43,235 bases of DNA from Saprospiraceae bacterium (lineage in GTDB: Bacteria; Bacteroidota; Bacteroidia; Chitinophagales; Saprospiraceae). Position 1 is the stretch's first letter, and each line of letters starts with the position of its first letter. The notes beneath the pieces were generated by a model. That model was not told where the DNA came from and searched no databases. It saw nothing but the letters and a program-made list of their open reading frames with translations. Shown here in pieces: positions 17,718 through 27,091 of this stretch. The position numbers and the translations under genes were made by a program. The stretch is from contig JAUSMG010000348.1 of assembly GCA_030645295.1 (NCBI GenBank), positions 1 to 43,235 on the forward strand, written 5' to 3'.

Positions 17718-19892
17718 ATGAAAAAACTACTGCTCTTACTACTCATCCTTAGCATCATTGAAAGCGTTTCTGCCCAGGGAATGTGGCTACCCTCCTTGCT
17801 GGAAAAACAGAATGAAAAAGAAATGAAATCGCTCGGCCTCAAACTTTCTGCCGACGATATTTACTCCCCCGCCAACCCCAGCATTAAGGATGCTATCTGC
17901 CAGTTTGCCGGTATCTGCACCGGAGAAATGATTTCTCCGGAAGGCCTGCTCCTGACCAATCACCACTGCGGATTTGGCGCCATCCAGCAACTCAGCACAC
18001 TCGAAAGCAATCTCCTCGAAAGTGGCCACTGGGCCAAAGACCGGGCTTCCGAACTGCCTGCAGAAGGCGTGACCGCGATGTTCGTGACCCGAATGGAAGA
18101 TGTGACCATTGTGGCTCTCCAAGGGGTGACGGAAAATATGGGCGAGCGTGACCGCCAATCACAGATCGACAAAAACATCGCCAGCCTGAGGTCCACGACC
18201 AAAAAAGAGAAATGGGAAGACGTGGAAGTTCGTCCGTTCTACAACGGCAACCAATATTATCTTTTCTTAACGCAAACCTTTAAGGATGTGCGTTTTGTGG
18301 GCGCACCGCCCAGCAGCATCGGTAAATTTGGCGCAGATACCGACAACTGGGTTTGGCCGCGGCACACCGGCGATTTTTCCATGTTCCGGGTGTATGCCGA
18401 CAAAGACAATCATCCCGCGCCCTATTCAAAAGACAATGTGCCTTACCGCCCGCGGCACTTTCTACCGATTTCCCTGGACGGCGCAGAGGAGGGCGATTTC
18501 ACGATGGTTTACGGATTTCCGGGTGCAACCAATGAATACCTGACCGAGGAAGGCGTGCGCCTGACGGGCGAGGTGCTCGACCCTGCCAGAGTTGCCATCC
18601 GCGATCGTTCGCTTAAGATCATGGACGGTTTTATGCGCAAGGATCCGGCTGTAAAAATCGCTTATGTGAGCCGTTACGCCAGCATCGCCAATGCCTGGAA
18701 AAAATGGCTGGGAGAAATGCAAGGTTTAAAAACCTACAAGGCCCTCGAGAAAAAGCGCGCATACGAAGCCGAATTTACCCGCCGCCTCGAGCAAAATCCT
18801 GCATGGTACACCCGGTGGAAAAACCTGCTGCCCCGTCTCCGGCAGCTGCATAAAGATATTGAGCCGTATGCCCTGGCACGCGATTATTATTCTGAAACCT
18901 GTCTTCGCAACAATGAAATTCTGGCAACGGCTGCGAACCTAAACAATTGGATAAGCTCCTACGATCCTAAGAACGAAACCGTATTTACCAGCAAACTCAT
19001 GAATGTTAGGGCGGCGATGGAGGATTTTTTCAAAGACTACCGTCCCGAAGTAGATGAGGCAGTGCTGGCTGCCATGCTTGAAATGTTTGGAGAGAACACC
19101 AAGCCCGAATGGGGCGCGAAGGATGTGCAGGGCATGGCTGAACAAGCAGGCGGTTATCCGGCATTGGCAAAGCAGATCATTGGGAACAGCACCATCGCCA
19201 ATCGCGACAAATTCAGGGCGCTTGTAAGCAGCAAAACGCCTGCTGAGATCTATGAGACGCTAAAAAATGACCCGGCCTACAAACTTTGGGATCAATTGCA
19301 GGGCTATTATGCAGCACAGGTACAGCCAAAAATTCAGGAAATTCAACCACAGATCAACTTGCTTCAGCGCCAGTACATGGCAGCACAGATGGAGGTTTTT
19401 AAAGAAACACGCTTTTTCCCGGACGCGAACAGCACGCTGCGCCTCACTTACGGCAAAGTGCGCGGCTTCTCGCCCCGCGATGCCTTGCAATACGAGTACC
19501 AGACCGATCTGGATGGGGTAATGGAAAAATACATTCCCGGCGACTACGAGTTTGATGTGCCACAAAAACTCATAGACCTTTGGAAAGCAAAAGATTATGG
19601 CCAGTATGCTACTGCGGATGGGCGTTTGCCCGTAGCCTGCATTGGCACGAACCATACCACCGGCGGCAACTCCGGTTCACCGGCACTGGATGCAAATGGC
19701 AACCTTATTGGACTTAATTTTGACCGGGTTTGGGAAGGCACCATGAGCGACCTTAATTATGATCCGGCCATTTGCCGCAACATTATGGTGGACGCGCGAT
19801 ACGTGCTTTTCCTGGTGGATAAATTTGGTGGAGCGGGGTATTTGCTGAACGAGATGAAGCTGGTAAAAGGGAAGAAAAAGCGAAAAAAGTGA
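17718..19892 (+). CDS. S46 family serine peptidase (DPP7/DPP11-like)
   Basis: 'GEMISPEGLLLTNHHCGFGAIQ' (His region), 'IGTNHTTGGNSGSPALDANGNLIGLNFDRVWEGTMSDLNYDP' (Ser region), signal peptide. Confidence 0.95.
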   Translation: MKKLLLLLLILSIIESVSAQGMWLPSLLEKQNEKEMKSLGLKLSADDIYSPANPSIKDAICQFAGICTGEMISPEGLLLTNHHCGFGAIQQLSTLESNLLESGHWAKDRASELPAEGVTAMFVTRMEDVTIVALQGVTENMGERDRQSQIDKNIASLRSTTKKEKWEDVEVRPFYNGNQYYLFLTQTFKDVRFVGAPPSSIGKFGADTDNWVWPRHTGDFSMFRVYADKDNHPAPYSKDNVPYRPRHFLPISLDGAEEGDFTMVYGFPGATNEYLTEEGVRLTGEVLDPARVAIRDRSLKIMDGFMRKDPAVKIAYVSRYASIANAWKKWLGEMQGLKTYKALEKKRAYEAEFTRRLEQNPAWYTRWKNLLPRLRQLHKDIEPYALARDYYSETCLRNNEILATAANLNNWISSYDPKNETVFTSKLMNVRAAMEDFFKDYRPEVDEAVLAAMLEMFGENTKPEWGAKDVQGMAEQAGGYPALAKQIIGNSTIANRDKFRALVSSKTPAEIYETLKNDPAYKLWDQLQGYYAAQVQPKIQEIQPQINLLQRQYMAAQMEVFKETRFFPDANSTLRLTYGKVRGFSPRDALQYEYQTDLDGVMEKYIPGDYEFDVPQKLIDLWKAKDYGQYATADGRLPVACIGTNHTTGGNSGSPALDANGNLIGLNFDRVWEGTMSDLNYDPAICRNIMVDARYVLFLVDKFGGAGYLLNEMKLVKGKKKRKK

Positions 19893-19974
19893 ACTATGAA
19901 CTATGAACTATGAACTATGAACTATGAACTATGAACGTGTAGATTCCTTGAAAGCAGGTTCATAGTTCATGAAC
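19891..19974. repeat. Word array D: GAACTAT heptamer x6.6 with inverted arm
   Basis: Six perfect GAACTAT units plus GAAC at 19891-19936, 21-nt spacer, then GTTCATAGTTCAT (19958-19970). The array begins inside the S46 TGA stop codon. Confidence 0.92.
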
Positions 19975-20023
19975 AACATAGGCCACATCTCTACCCGTCA
20001 AAGCCTTAGCGGAGTCGGGATTA

Positions 20024-20095
20024 CATTTTCACATTGGCCACATTTTACACATTGACCACATTGACCACATTTTACTAATTGACCACATTTTAAAA
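20024..20095. repeat. Word array E: eight 9-bp units
   Basis: CATTTTCAC/ATTGGCCAC/ATTTTACAC/ATTGACCAC/ATTGACCAC/ATTTTACTA/ATTGACCAC/ATTTTAAAA, ending 1 nt before the GTG start of the next gene. Confidence 0.88.
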
Positions 20096-20096
20096 A

Positions 20097-20873
20097 GTGA
20101 ACCGACCAACCCTCCCAATCTTTACGAACATCTCGTTCAATCCGAACTACATTGAGGAATACATCCCAATGCAGCCTTTGCATACGATGGTGTTTGACCG
20201 GTTTTGTGAGGATGGATGGACGTATTGGTCGGATCAGATTTTCCGAAGAAATTACTGGGAATGGCGGGGGAGGCCTTGTCGGGTGGTATTGCTGCGCATT
20301 GATTTGCGGAATTTTGAGTTCAGCAAGAGCCAGCGTAAGTGCCTTCGGCGCAATGATGATCTGGTGGTTTTGCGTCGCCCGATCCGCATAGAGCCGATGC
20401 ACGAGATTTTGTTTGAGCGGCACGCAAAAAGGTTCAGGCACAATCGCCCGGAAAGCATCTATGGCTTTTTCAGTGCTTTCAGCAGTTTGATGCCTTGTTA
20501 TGGCATTCAATTCGATGTGTTTAGCGGGGAGCGGCTGGTGGCCACGAGTTATTTCCACATGGGGCGCAAGAGTATGGCAGCGAATTACTGCATTCACGAA
20601 CCTGAAGAATGGAAGCGCGGCCTCGGTACCTTTACGATGTTGAAGGAGATTGAGTTTGCAATAGAGCACAAGCGCCCGTATTACTACCCCGGATTTGTGT
20701 ACGACGTACCGAGCGAGTTTGATTACAAATTGAATTTCAACAATCTTGAATATTTCGATTGGTGGGGCAACTGGTACCCGCTGGGGCGTATGCCGGTGCG
20801 CAACTGGCGCAGTGAATACGAGGTGGCGCCGCCGCTGACGGAGGAGGAAATATCCCAATATCCCAATTTCTAA
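20097..20873 (+). CDS. Arginyl/leucyl-tRNA-protein transferase C-terminal (ATE_C)-like GNAT-fold protein
   Basis: 'SKSQRKCLRRNDDLVV', 'PMHEILFERHAKRFRH', 'GLGTFTMLKEIEFAIEHKRPYYYPGFVYDVPSEFDYKLNF' match the ATE_C pattern; no N-terminal Cys cluster. Confidence 0.65.
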   Translation: MNRPTLPIFTNISFNPNYIEEYIPMQPLHTMVFDRFCEDGWTYWSDQIFRRNYWEWRGRPCRVVLLRIDLRNFEFSKSQRKCLRRNDDLVVLRRPIRIEPMHEILFERHAKRFRHNRPESIYGFFSAFSSLMPCYGIQFDVFSGERLVATSYFHMGRKSMAANYCIHEPEEWKRGLGTFTMLKEIEFAIEHKRPYYYPGFVYDVPSEFDYKLNFNNLEYFDWWGNWYPLGRMPVRNWRSEYEVAPPLTEEEISQYPNF

Positions 20874-20992
20874 ATCTGTCGCCTATCCTCCATTCCCACG
20901 AAATAATGTATAATAAAATAGGAATCCACCGAGGAATTGTATTTTTCGCCCTTTATTTTTCATTCAACACCACCTTTCTTGTTCTATTGCCT

Positions 20993-23900
20993 ATGAAAAA
21001 GCAACTTTTACTCCTTATGTTTGTCATGATGGGTTGGACTTCGGCGTACGCACAAATCCCCGATGGGAGCACTGCACCTGATTTTACGGCCACGGACCTT
21101 AACGGAGGTTCCCATCATCTTTACAGCTTATTGGATTCGGGTTATACCGTCTTTTTGGATGTGTCGGCCACCTGGTGCGGCCCCTGCTGGAATTACCACA
21201 ACTCCGGGGCACTGGAGCAACTTTATGACGATTATGGCCCCAATGGCACCAATGAGGTCAGGGTGTTTTTTGCTGAAGGCGACGCTTCAACCAACTTGGC
21301 CTGTCTTTATGGCCCAGCGGGTTGTGTAGGAGGTACTCAAGGGAACTGGGTAGCAGGCACACCTTACCCCATTCTACATGCCCAAGGCCCAAGCATTGGA
21401 AATTCTTACCAGATATCTTATTATCCCACCATTTTTGCCATTTGTCCCTGGGACAAAAAAGTGTACGAGGCAGGGCAATTGCCAACTTCCGGACTATATG
21501 ACTTCCATTTATCCCATTGCGGGCCACCGGTATTGCTGATCGAATCCACCAGTGTTACCAAAATAAAATGCCATGGTACCAACACGGGAGCGATTGACAT
21601 CACGCCCAGTGGTGGCGTACCGCCCTATACTTACAATTGGAGCAATGGCGCTACCACGCAGGACATAAGCAATGTTGCTGCAGGCACCTATACCGTCACA
21701 GTCTCAGGGCGAATTGGCACTGTTGGTATTTCTGATCCTATCGAAGTAGAAGGCCCGGCTGCGCCACTTTCACTGACGCTAGAAAGCACTACTCCTGTTG
21801 GCTGCAATGGCATCCTGGGCACTGCTACTGTGGCAGCTGCCGGGGGATGGAGTGACAACTATACTTACAATTGGCAGAACGGCCAATTTGGAGAGACCGC
21901 CATCAACCTTAATGCAGGGAATCACATCGTCAGCGTAACGGACGACAACAATTGCAAAGTGAGCATTACCGTAAACATGGCACCTGCCGTGTATCCCACG
22001 GCCTCTGTTGCAACGCCAGGTACCATTACCTGTAGTCAACCCGCAATACAACTCAATGGGACAGGTTCCAGTTCCGGACCTGATATTTCTTATCAATGGT
22101 TTGCTGGTGGCGGAGGCAATATTGTCTCGGGTGCGACTAGCACCACACCGATTGTGGATGCCGCTGGAACCTATACCCTGCAAGTCACGAATATCATAAC
22201 CACTTGTGCCGCTTTCGCCAGCAAAGCCGTGAGCGCCGATCTCGATCCGCCGACCGCTAATGCTGGGCCTTCTCAAAACATCTCCTGTACTGTGCCGGAA
22301 GCCACGCTGCAAGGAACGGGCTCATCGGGCTCAAACTTTAGCTATCTTTGGACGGCTGCCAATGGTGGCAATATCGTTAGCGGCAGCACGACACTCAATC
22401 CAGTGGTAAACGGGGTTGGTGATTACACCCTGAAAATAACCAATAGCACCAATGGTTGCACACAAACCTCTACCACCAATGTGACCGGCACCCCTAAACC
22501 CAGCTTAACCACCACCAGCGGGACACTCAATTGTGTGGTGTCCGCTATTAATCTTACCACCACAACCAATGCCGCCAGCCCCACTTTTGCCTGGACCGGC
22601 CCCAACGGTTATTCCTCCTCTCTGCAGAGCCCAACGGTGAACGTTTCTGGTACATACAATGTCGTCGTTACAGACAGCATCACCACCTGCACCAGCACGG
22701 CTACAGCCAATGTGACGTCCAACACCAATGCACCTGGTGCATCGGCCATGGGCAATACCTTGACTTGTGTCGTCAACAGCGTGGTCATCATGGGTTCAAC
22801 ACCCGATACGACCGCATCTTTTGCCTGGACAGGCCCTAATAATTTCAGTTCCAGTCTACAAAACCCAACGGTGGGTGAGGCTGGCAACTACAATCTGGTG
22901 GTCACAGATACCATAAACGGATGCACTTCTACGGCTTCGGCAGCGGTTGTGCTGAACATAACACCGCCTGTTGCATCGGCGATCGCAGCCGGCAATTTGA
23001 ATTGCAACACGTCCCAGATACAACTCAACGGCACGGGCTCATCACAAGGCGCGAACATCACTTACGCATGGACAGCCAACAATGGCGGTCACATCGTTTC
23101 CGGTGCAAACACCCAAACCCCGCTCGTGGATTCAATAGGCACGTACTCCATTTTGGTTTCAAACGTGGATAATGGTTGCACCCAAACGGCTTCAGCCAAT
23201 GTAATGCAAAGTCCAACGGTTTCTTCAGCCATAGCCGCGCAGTCCAATGTGCGCTGCAATGGCGCGGCCAATGGCCAGGCTACTGCAGCTGGTGGAGGTG
23301 GCAATGGTAATTACACCTATGTCTGGAGCAACGGCAGTAGTACGGCTACCATTTCCGGCCTCGGGGCAGGCAATTACATAGTAGTAGTGACCGATGGCGA
23401 AAATTGCTCGGCCACAACTTCTGTCGCGATCACTCAACCCAATATTTTGTCTGCCAACGCCAATGCTACCGCACAATCGGCTTTTGGCCAAAATGATGGA
23501 ACGGCTACTGTCAACCCAAGCGGTGGTACCGCAGGGTACACCTATGTTTGGGACAATGGCGGTATCGCACAAACCATTACAGACCTGGCTCCTGGAAATT
23601 ACAGCGTAGTAGTGACGGATGCCAATGGCTGCACTGCGGTGCAAACGGTGACGGTCAATGCTTTCAACTGTATTCTTTCCGCCAACATTTCAGGGGTCAA
23701 TGTGGTTTGCAACGGCGCCAGCAATGGCTCGGCAGAAGTGCTGGTCACCGCCGGAGCAGATCCCACCACGTTTATCTGGAGCAATGGCGCAACCACCGCT
23801 TCAGTGGGTAATCTCACCGCGGGACTTTATACAGTCAATGTCACCGACGGCAACAATTGTCCGGCATCCCTGAGCATCAGCATTACGGAGCCAGCGCTGT

Positions 23901-25567
23901 TGGATGCCAACATAAGTTCCACCGCTGAATCGGCCCTGGGCGCAAACGATGGTACCGCTTCTGCCAATCCGACGGGCGGAACTGGAGCATACGCCTACGC
24001 CTGGAGCAATGGCGGGTTTACACAAACCATCACAGGGCTAAGTCCCGGAACCTATACAGTGGTCGTTACGGATGAAAAAGGCTGTACTTCCGAGCAAACG
24101 GTGGAAGTATCCTCCTTCCTCTGCGCCATTTCTTCACAGAATACCATTTTGAACGTGACCTGTGCGGGGGCTGCCAACGGTTCAGTTACCGTGTCCCTCA
24201 CGGGTGGCACCGCGCCGTTTAGTTACGCCTGGAGCAATGGAGGAACCTCCGCCACCATTGCTAACCTTTCTGGCGGTATCTACACGGTAAATGTATCGGA
24301 TGCGAATGGCTGCGATTTCAGTACCGAAGCTTCCGTCGCTGAGCCGGCTCCTTACTCGCCCTGGGATATTCAAACGGTCAACCCACTTTGTCCCAATGAT
24401 GCAACGGGTTCAGCTACCGCTTCTATTACCGGTGGCACCGAGCCATACAGCTTCCTTTGGAGCAATGGCGCTACAGGCAATTCGCTTGCCAACGTACCGT
24501 CAGGCAATTACAATGTGGAGGTCACCGATGCAAACGGATGTAAATCCAGCACCTCGGTATCGCTTACTTCCTCCGATAATGAAGCGCCAACGATTACGGC
24601 TCAAAACGCAACCCTGGCCCTCAGCAATAATGGTACGGTGCAAGTGACGCTCGCTGCTTTAAATACCCAATTCAGCGACAACTGCGGTATTTCCAGTACG
24701 AGTATCAGCCCGCAAAATTTTAATTGTCAGCAACTTGGCGGACAAACCGTAACCTTGATCGTGACGGATCTTTCGGGCAATACGTCCACTGCAACAGCGC
24801 TGGTAACCGTGATAGATAACATAGTTCCAGTGCTGACGTGCCCGGCGAATATGGTGGTCTGCTCTTACAATAACGTGGTGAACTACGGATCGCCGGTGGC
24901 AGAAGACAACTGTTTGCTCGCCGGTAACGGCCACTGGGATATTGATGGCCCATCGAGTGGCTCAATGTTCCCTGAAGGCGTAACTAAGGTGACCTATACC
25001 TACACGGACGCCAGTGGCAACGCAGGTACCTGCTCTTTTGATGTTACGGTGACCAGCGCAGTGCTTTTCACCGATATAAATGTGAACAACGACGTCAACG
25101 GTCAGCAAGTAGGCTCCATTGATATCACGGTAGATGGCGGCGCAGGCCCTTATCTCTTTGAATGGATCGACGAGAACGGCAATATCGTAGGCAATACAGA
25201 AGATGTGGAAGGCCTTGGTGAAGGCAGTTATCGCGTTCAGATCACCGACGCAAATGGTTGCGTTTATACTGAAACGGACATCAAATTGCAGAATACCAGC
25301 AGTGTAAAAGAACCAACCTGGCTTACCGGGGTCAGCCTCCAGCCCAACCCAACCAATGGCATTACAAATGTCATATTCAGTCTTCCGGTGGCTTCCACTT
25401 TGGAGATCACGGTGATTGACGCGACGGGCCGTATTCTATTTACCGACATCAGCGAACAGGAAAGTATGGTCAGAATTGACTGCACTAATCTGCCTGGCGG
25501 GGTATATACACTTCGCTTCCGCACTGGATATGAAGTGGGTGTTCGGAAGTTGGTGGTGAACAAGTAA
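20993..25567 (+). CDS. Secreted thioredoxin-like domain fused to SprB-type/Ig-like repeats, HYR and T9SS sorting domain
   Basis: Signal peptide 'MKKQLLLLMFVMMGWTSAYAQ', 'FLDVSATWCGPCWNYH' (WCGPC), repeated 'YTYxWSNGxTTxxIxxLxxGxYxVxVTDxNGC' (SprB-like), C-terminal 'SLQPNPTNGITNVIFSLPVASTLEITVIDATGRILF...RKLVVNK'. Confidence 0.9.
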   Translation: MKKQLLLLMFVMMGWTSAYAQIPDGSTAPDFTATDLNGGSHHLYSLLDSGYTVFLDVSATWCGPCWNYHNSGALEQLYDDYGPNGTNEVRVFFAEGDASTNLACLYGPAGCVGGTQGNWVAGTPYPILHAQGPSIGNSYQISYYPTIFAICPWDKKVYEAGQLPTSGLYDFHLSHCGPPVLLIESTSVTKIKCHGTNTGAIDITPSGGVPPYTYNWSNGATTQDISNVAAGTYTVTVSGRIGTVGISDPIEVEGPAAPLSLTLESTTPVGCNGILGTATVAAAGGWSDNYTYNWQNGQFGETAINLNAGNHIVSVTDDNNCKVSITVNMAPAVYPTASVATPGTITCSQPAIQLNGTGSSSGPDISYQWFAGGGGNIVSGATSTTPIVDAAGTYTLQVTNIITTCAAFASKAVSADLDPPTANAGPSQNISCTVPEATLQGTGSSGSNFSYLWTAANGGNIVSGSTTLNPVVNGVGDYTLKITNSTNGCTQTSTTNVTGTPKPSLTTTSGTLNCVVSAINLTTTTNAASPTFAWTGPNGYSSSLQSPTVNVSGTYNVVVTDSITTCTSTATANVTSNTNAPGASAMGNTLTCVVNSVVIMGSTPDTTASFAWTGPNNFSSSLQNPTVGEAGNYNLVVTDTINGCTSTASAAVVLNITPPVASAIAAGNLNCNTSQIQLNGTGSSQGANITYAWTANNGGHIVSGANTQTPLVDSIGTYSILVSNVDNGCTQTASANVMQSPTVSSAIAAQSNVRCNGAANGQATAAGGGGNGNYTYVWSNGSSTATISGLGAGNYIVVVTDGENCSATTSVAITQPNILSANANATAQSAFGQNDGTATVNPSGGTAGYTYVWDNGGIAQTITDLAPGNYSVVVTDANGCTAVQTVTVNAFNCILSANISGVNVVCNGASNGSAEVLVTAGADPTTFIWSNGATTASVGNLTAGLYTVNVTDGNNCPASLSISITEPALLDANISSTAESALGANDGTASANPTGGTGAYAYAWSNGGFTQTITGLSPGTYTVVVTDEKGCTSEQTVEVSSFLCAISSQNTILNVTCAGAANGSVTVSLTGGTAPFSYAWSNGGTSATIANLSGGIYTVNVSDANGCDFSTEASVAEPAPYSPWDIQTVNPLCPNDATGSATASITGGTEPYSFLWSNGATGNSLANVPSGNYNVEVTDANGCKSSTSVSLTSSDNEAPTITAQNATLALSNNGTVQVTLAALNTQFSDNCGISSTSISPQNFNCQQLGGQTVTLIVTDLSGNTSTATALVTVIDNIVPVLTCPANMVVCSYNNVVNYGSPVAEDNCLLAGNGHWDIDGPSSGSMFPEGVTKVTYTYTDASGNAGTCSFDVTVTSAVLFTDINVNNDVNGQQVGSIDITVDGGAGPYLFEWIDENGNIVGNTEDVEGLGEGSYRVQITDANGCVYTETDIKLQNTSSVKEPTWLTGVSLQPNPTNGITNVIFSLPVASTLEITVIDATGRILFTDISEQESMVRIDCTNLPGGVYTLRFRTGYEVGVRKLVVNK

Positions 25568-25592
25568 CAAGTTGAAAGTTACAAGTGACAAG
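25559..25592. repeat. Word array G: heptamers related to array C
   Basis: AACAAGT-AACAAGT-TGAAAGT-TACAAGT-GACAAG, overlapping the TAA stop of the T9SS gene; same words as array C in reverse complement. Confidence 0.75.
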
Positions 25593-25593
25593 C

Positions 25594-25620
25594 GCCCGCT
25601 CAGAGTGAATCTGAGCGGGC
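25594..25620. terminator. Strong hairpin, probable bidirectional terminator between convergent genes
   Basis: GCCCGCTCAGA-GTGAA-TCTGAGCGGGC with 11-bp perfect stem, followed by ACTTTGCTTT. Confidence 0.75.
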
Positions 25621-25628
25621 ACTTTGCT

Positions 25629-26339
25629 TTATTCGAGGCAATAAACCGCGAGCTCCGACTTCAAGGGACTATGGAGAATGTACTCGGCTATCTTTTCAAA
25701 CTCGGCATTATCGTGAACCCGAAAATCAAAAGTCTGTTCGTGCCAGAATTTCCCTTCCATTTTCACGGTTCCATTATGACTATGTTTTTGAAATGTATTA
25801 GGGTCAATGTGCTCTCCTAATTGTTGCAATGCCTTTTTTAAAGGTGCTTCCGTGGCATTTTGAATTTTCCAGACAATATCGCGCAAAGGTTGGTACCGAT
25901 AGCTTTCGAGATCATCCAAGGTTGGCGCTTCGGAAAGTGTTCTGTGCAAATCGAACAGCAAATGGACGTGGTTGGGAAGGATGGAATAACTCAACAGTGT
26001 ATAATCCAAACCATCGCGACTAAGTATTTCATCCGCAACAATTTTGGCCAAAGCAGGTTCGCGAAGATGGTCGTGTCCATATTTTTCCAAATCCAACGCA
26101 TTGTCGAAGCGGGCGAAAAGGCGTTTGCGGGCTTGCCGCAATTGCGCTGTTTGATCAGGCTGTTGGGCGAATTTGACCTGTATGCTGTAGTATTGAAGTG
26201 CAAGGTTTAGTCCAAAGCTCTTTGGCAGTGCATCCCGCATCCGCAGGGTTACAAAGAAAACGCCATCAAACGAGGTGGGTAATGAATGGGTAGTACACTT
26301 GGAGGAATACATTTGGTGTGGGCATGGTTTTGTATTCAA
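25629..26339 (-). mobile_element. Y1 (HUH) transposase, REP-associated tyrosine transposase (RAYT)-like
   Basis: 'VFFVTLRMRDALPKSF', HUH motif in 'YSILPNHVHLLFDL', C-terminal 'FEKIAEYILHSPLKSELAV' matching the RAYT 'YI..NPVKAGL' region; apparently full length. Confidence 0.85.
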
Positions 26340-26461
26340 AAATAAGGGAAAAGTGGGAGATTTCTATCTTAGTTTTCAACCATAACTTGGCTGCAAAAAA
26401 TGCTTGGCAAGTGAGCGAAATCGCAGCGTCACAAAAAGCGAATAAATTTACTTTTTTTGCC

Positions 26462-26469
26462 TAATTTTG
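26462..26469 (+). promoter_or_regulatory. Possible -7 element (TAATTTTG) upstream of the DUF433 gene
   Basis: TAATTTTG 20 nt before ATG at 26490; -33 not evident. Confidence 0.3.
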
Positions 26470-26489
26470 TTTTCACAATTCTGAAGCTA

Positions 26490-26738
26490 ATGAGCGATTT
26501 TAGGAATATTATTACCATCGAACCGGGCAGGCGCAGCGGACAACCTTGCATTCGGGGGATGCGCATTACGGTCTATGACGTGCTTAGTTATCTGGCTGCC
26601 GGCATGAGCATCTCGGAGATTTTGGACGATTTCCCCAAACTGACCGAGGCAGACATTATCGCTGTGCTGGCTTACGCAGCAGAGGCTGAAAAGACCAAAC
26701 TAGTGGTGCCTCAAGCTGTTGCTGCCTTAAAAAGTTGA
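26490..26738 (+). CDS. DUF433 domain protein (VapB-like antitoxin family)
   Basis: 'ITIEPGRRSGQPCIRGMRITVYDVLSYLAAGMSISEILDDFPKLTEADIIAVLAYAAE' is a classic DUF433 pattern. Confidence 0.88.
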   Translation: MSDFRNIITIEPGRRSGQPCIRGMRITVYDVLSYLAAGMSISEILDDFPKLTEADIIAVLAYAAEAEKTKLVVPQAVAALKS

Positions 26739-26770
26739 CAAATCTCATGCTTTAAACTTGCAACTCTAAA

Positions 26771-27034
26771 CTACTCCCCACTCTTCTTCCACTTTTCCAT
26801 CTGCTCCCGCGCCCCCTCCGAAAGCACCGCCGGATCATATTCCAGCCTGGAAAGAATATCCAGCAGTGTGTTGATCCGGGCTTCTATATCAAAAAATTTG
26901 TTGACCACGGCCACCCGGCGGCTTTCCACGAGGCAGTAGCCGCTCTGGAAGCTGCCCTTCTCGTAGCGGACTGTGTAGTCGAGCTCGTCGAAGACGTCTT
27001 CAATTTTTTTGAGGGTTGTTTGCGTATAGCGCAT
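26771..27034 (-). CDS. Conserved hypothetical protein (short)
   Basis: 'MRYTQTTLKKIEDVFDELDYTVRYEKGSFQSGYCLVESRRVAVVNKFFDIEARINTLLDIL' reads as a plausible folded protein; internal Met preferred over the ORF start at 27130. Confidence 0.65.
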   Translation of the reverse strand: MRYTQTTLKKIEDVFDELDYTVRYEKGSFQSGYCLVESRRVAVVNKFFDIEARINTLLDILSRLEYDPAVLSEGAREQMEKWKKSGE

Positions 27035-27091
27035 ATTGTCTCGGGTTTTCGCAGCAATTTTGTGGGGCAAAAATACCACGGGCAAAGTCCA

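Noticed and set aside
19998-20858. 286-aa reverse-strand ORF with 'KCGQLVKCGQCGQCVKCGQC'
   Set aside because: Antisense to the ATE-like gene; Cys-rich part is the translated 9-bp array E, not a metal-binding motif.
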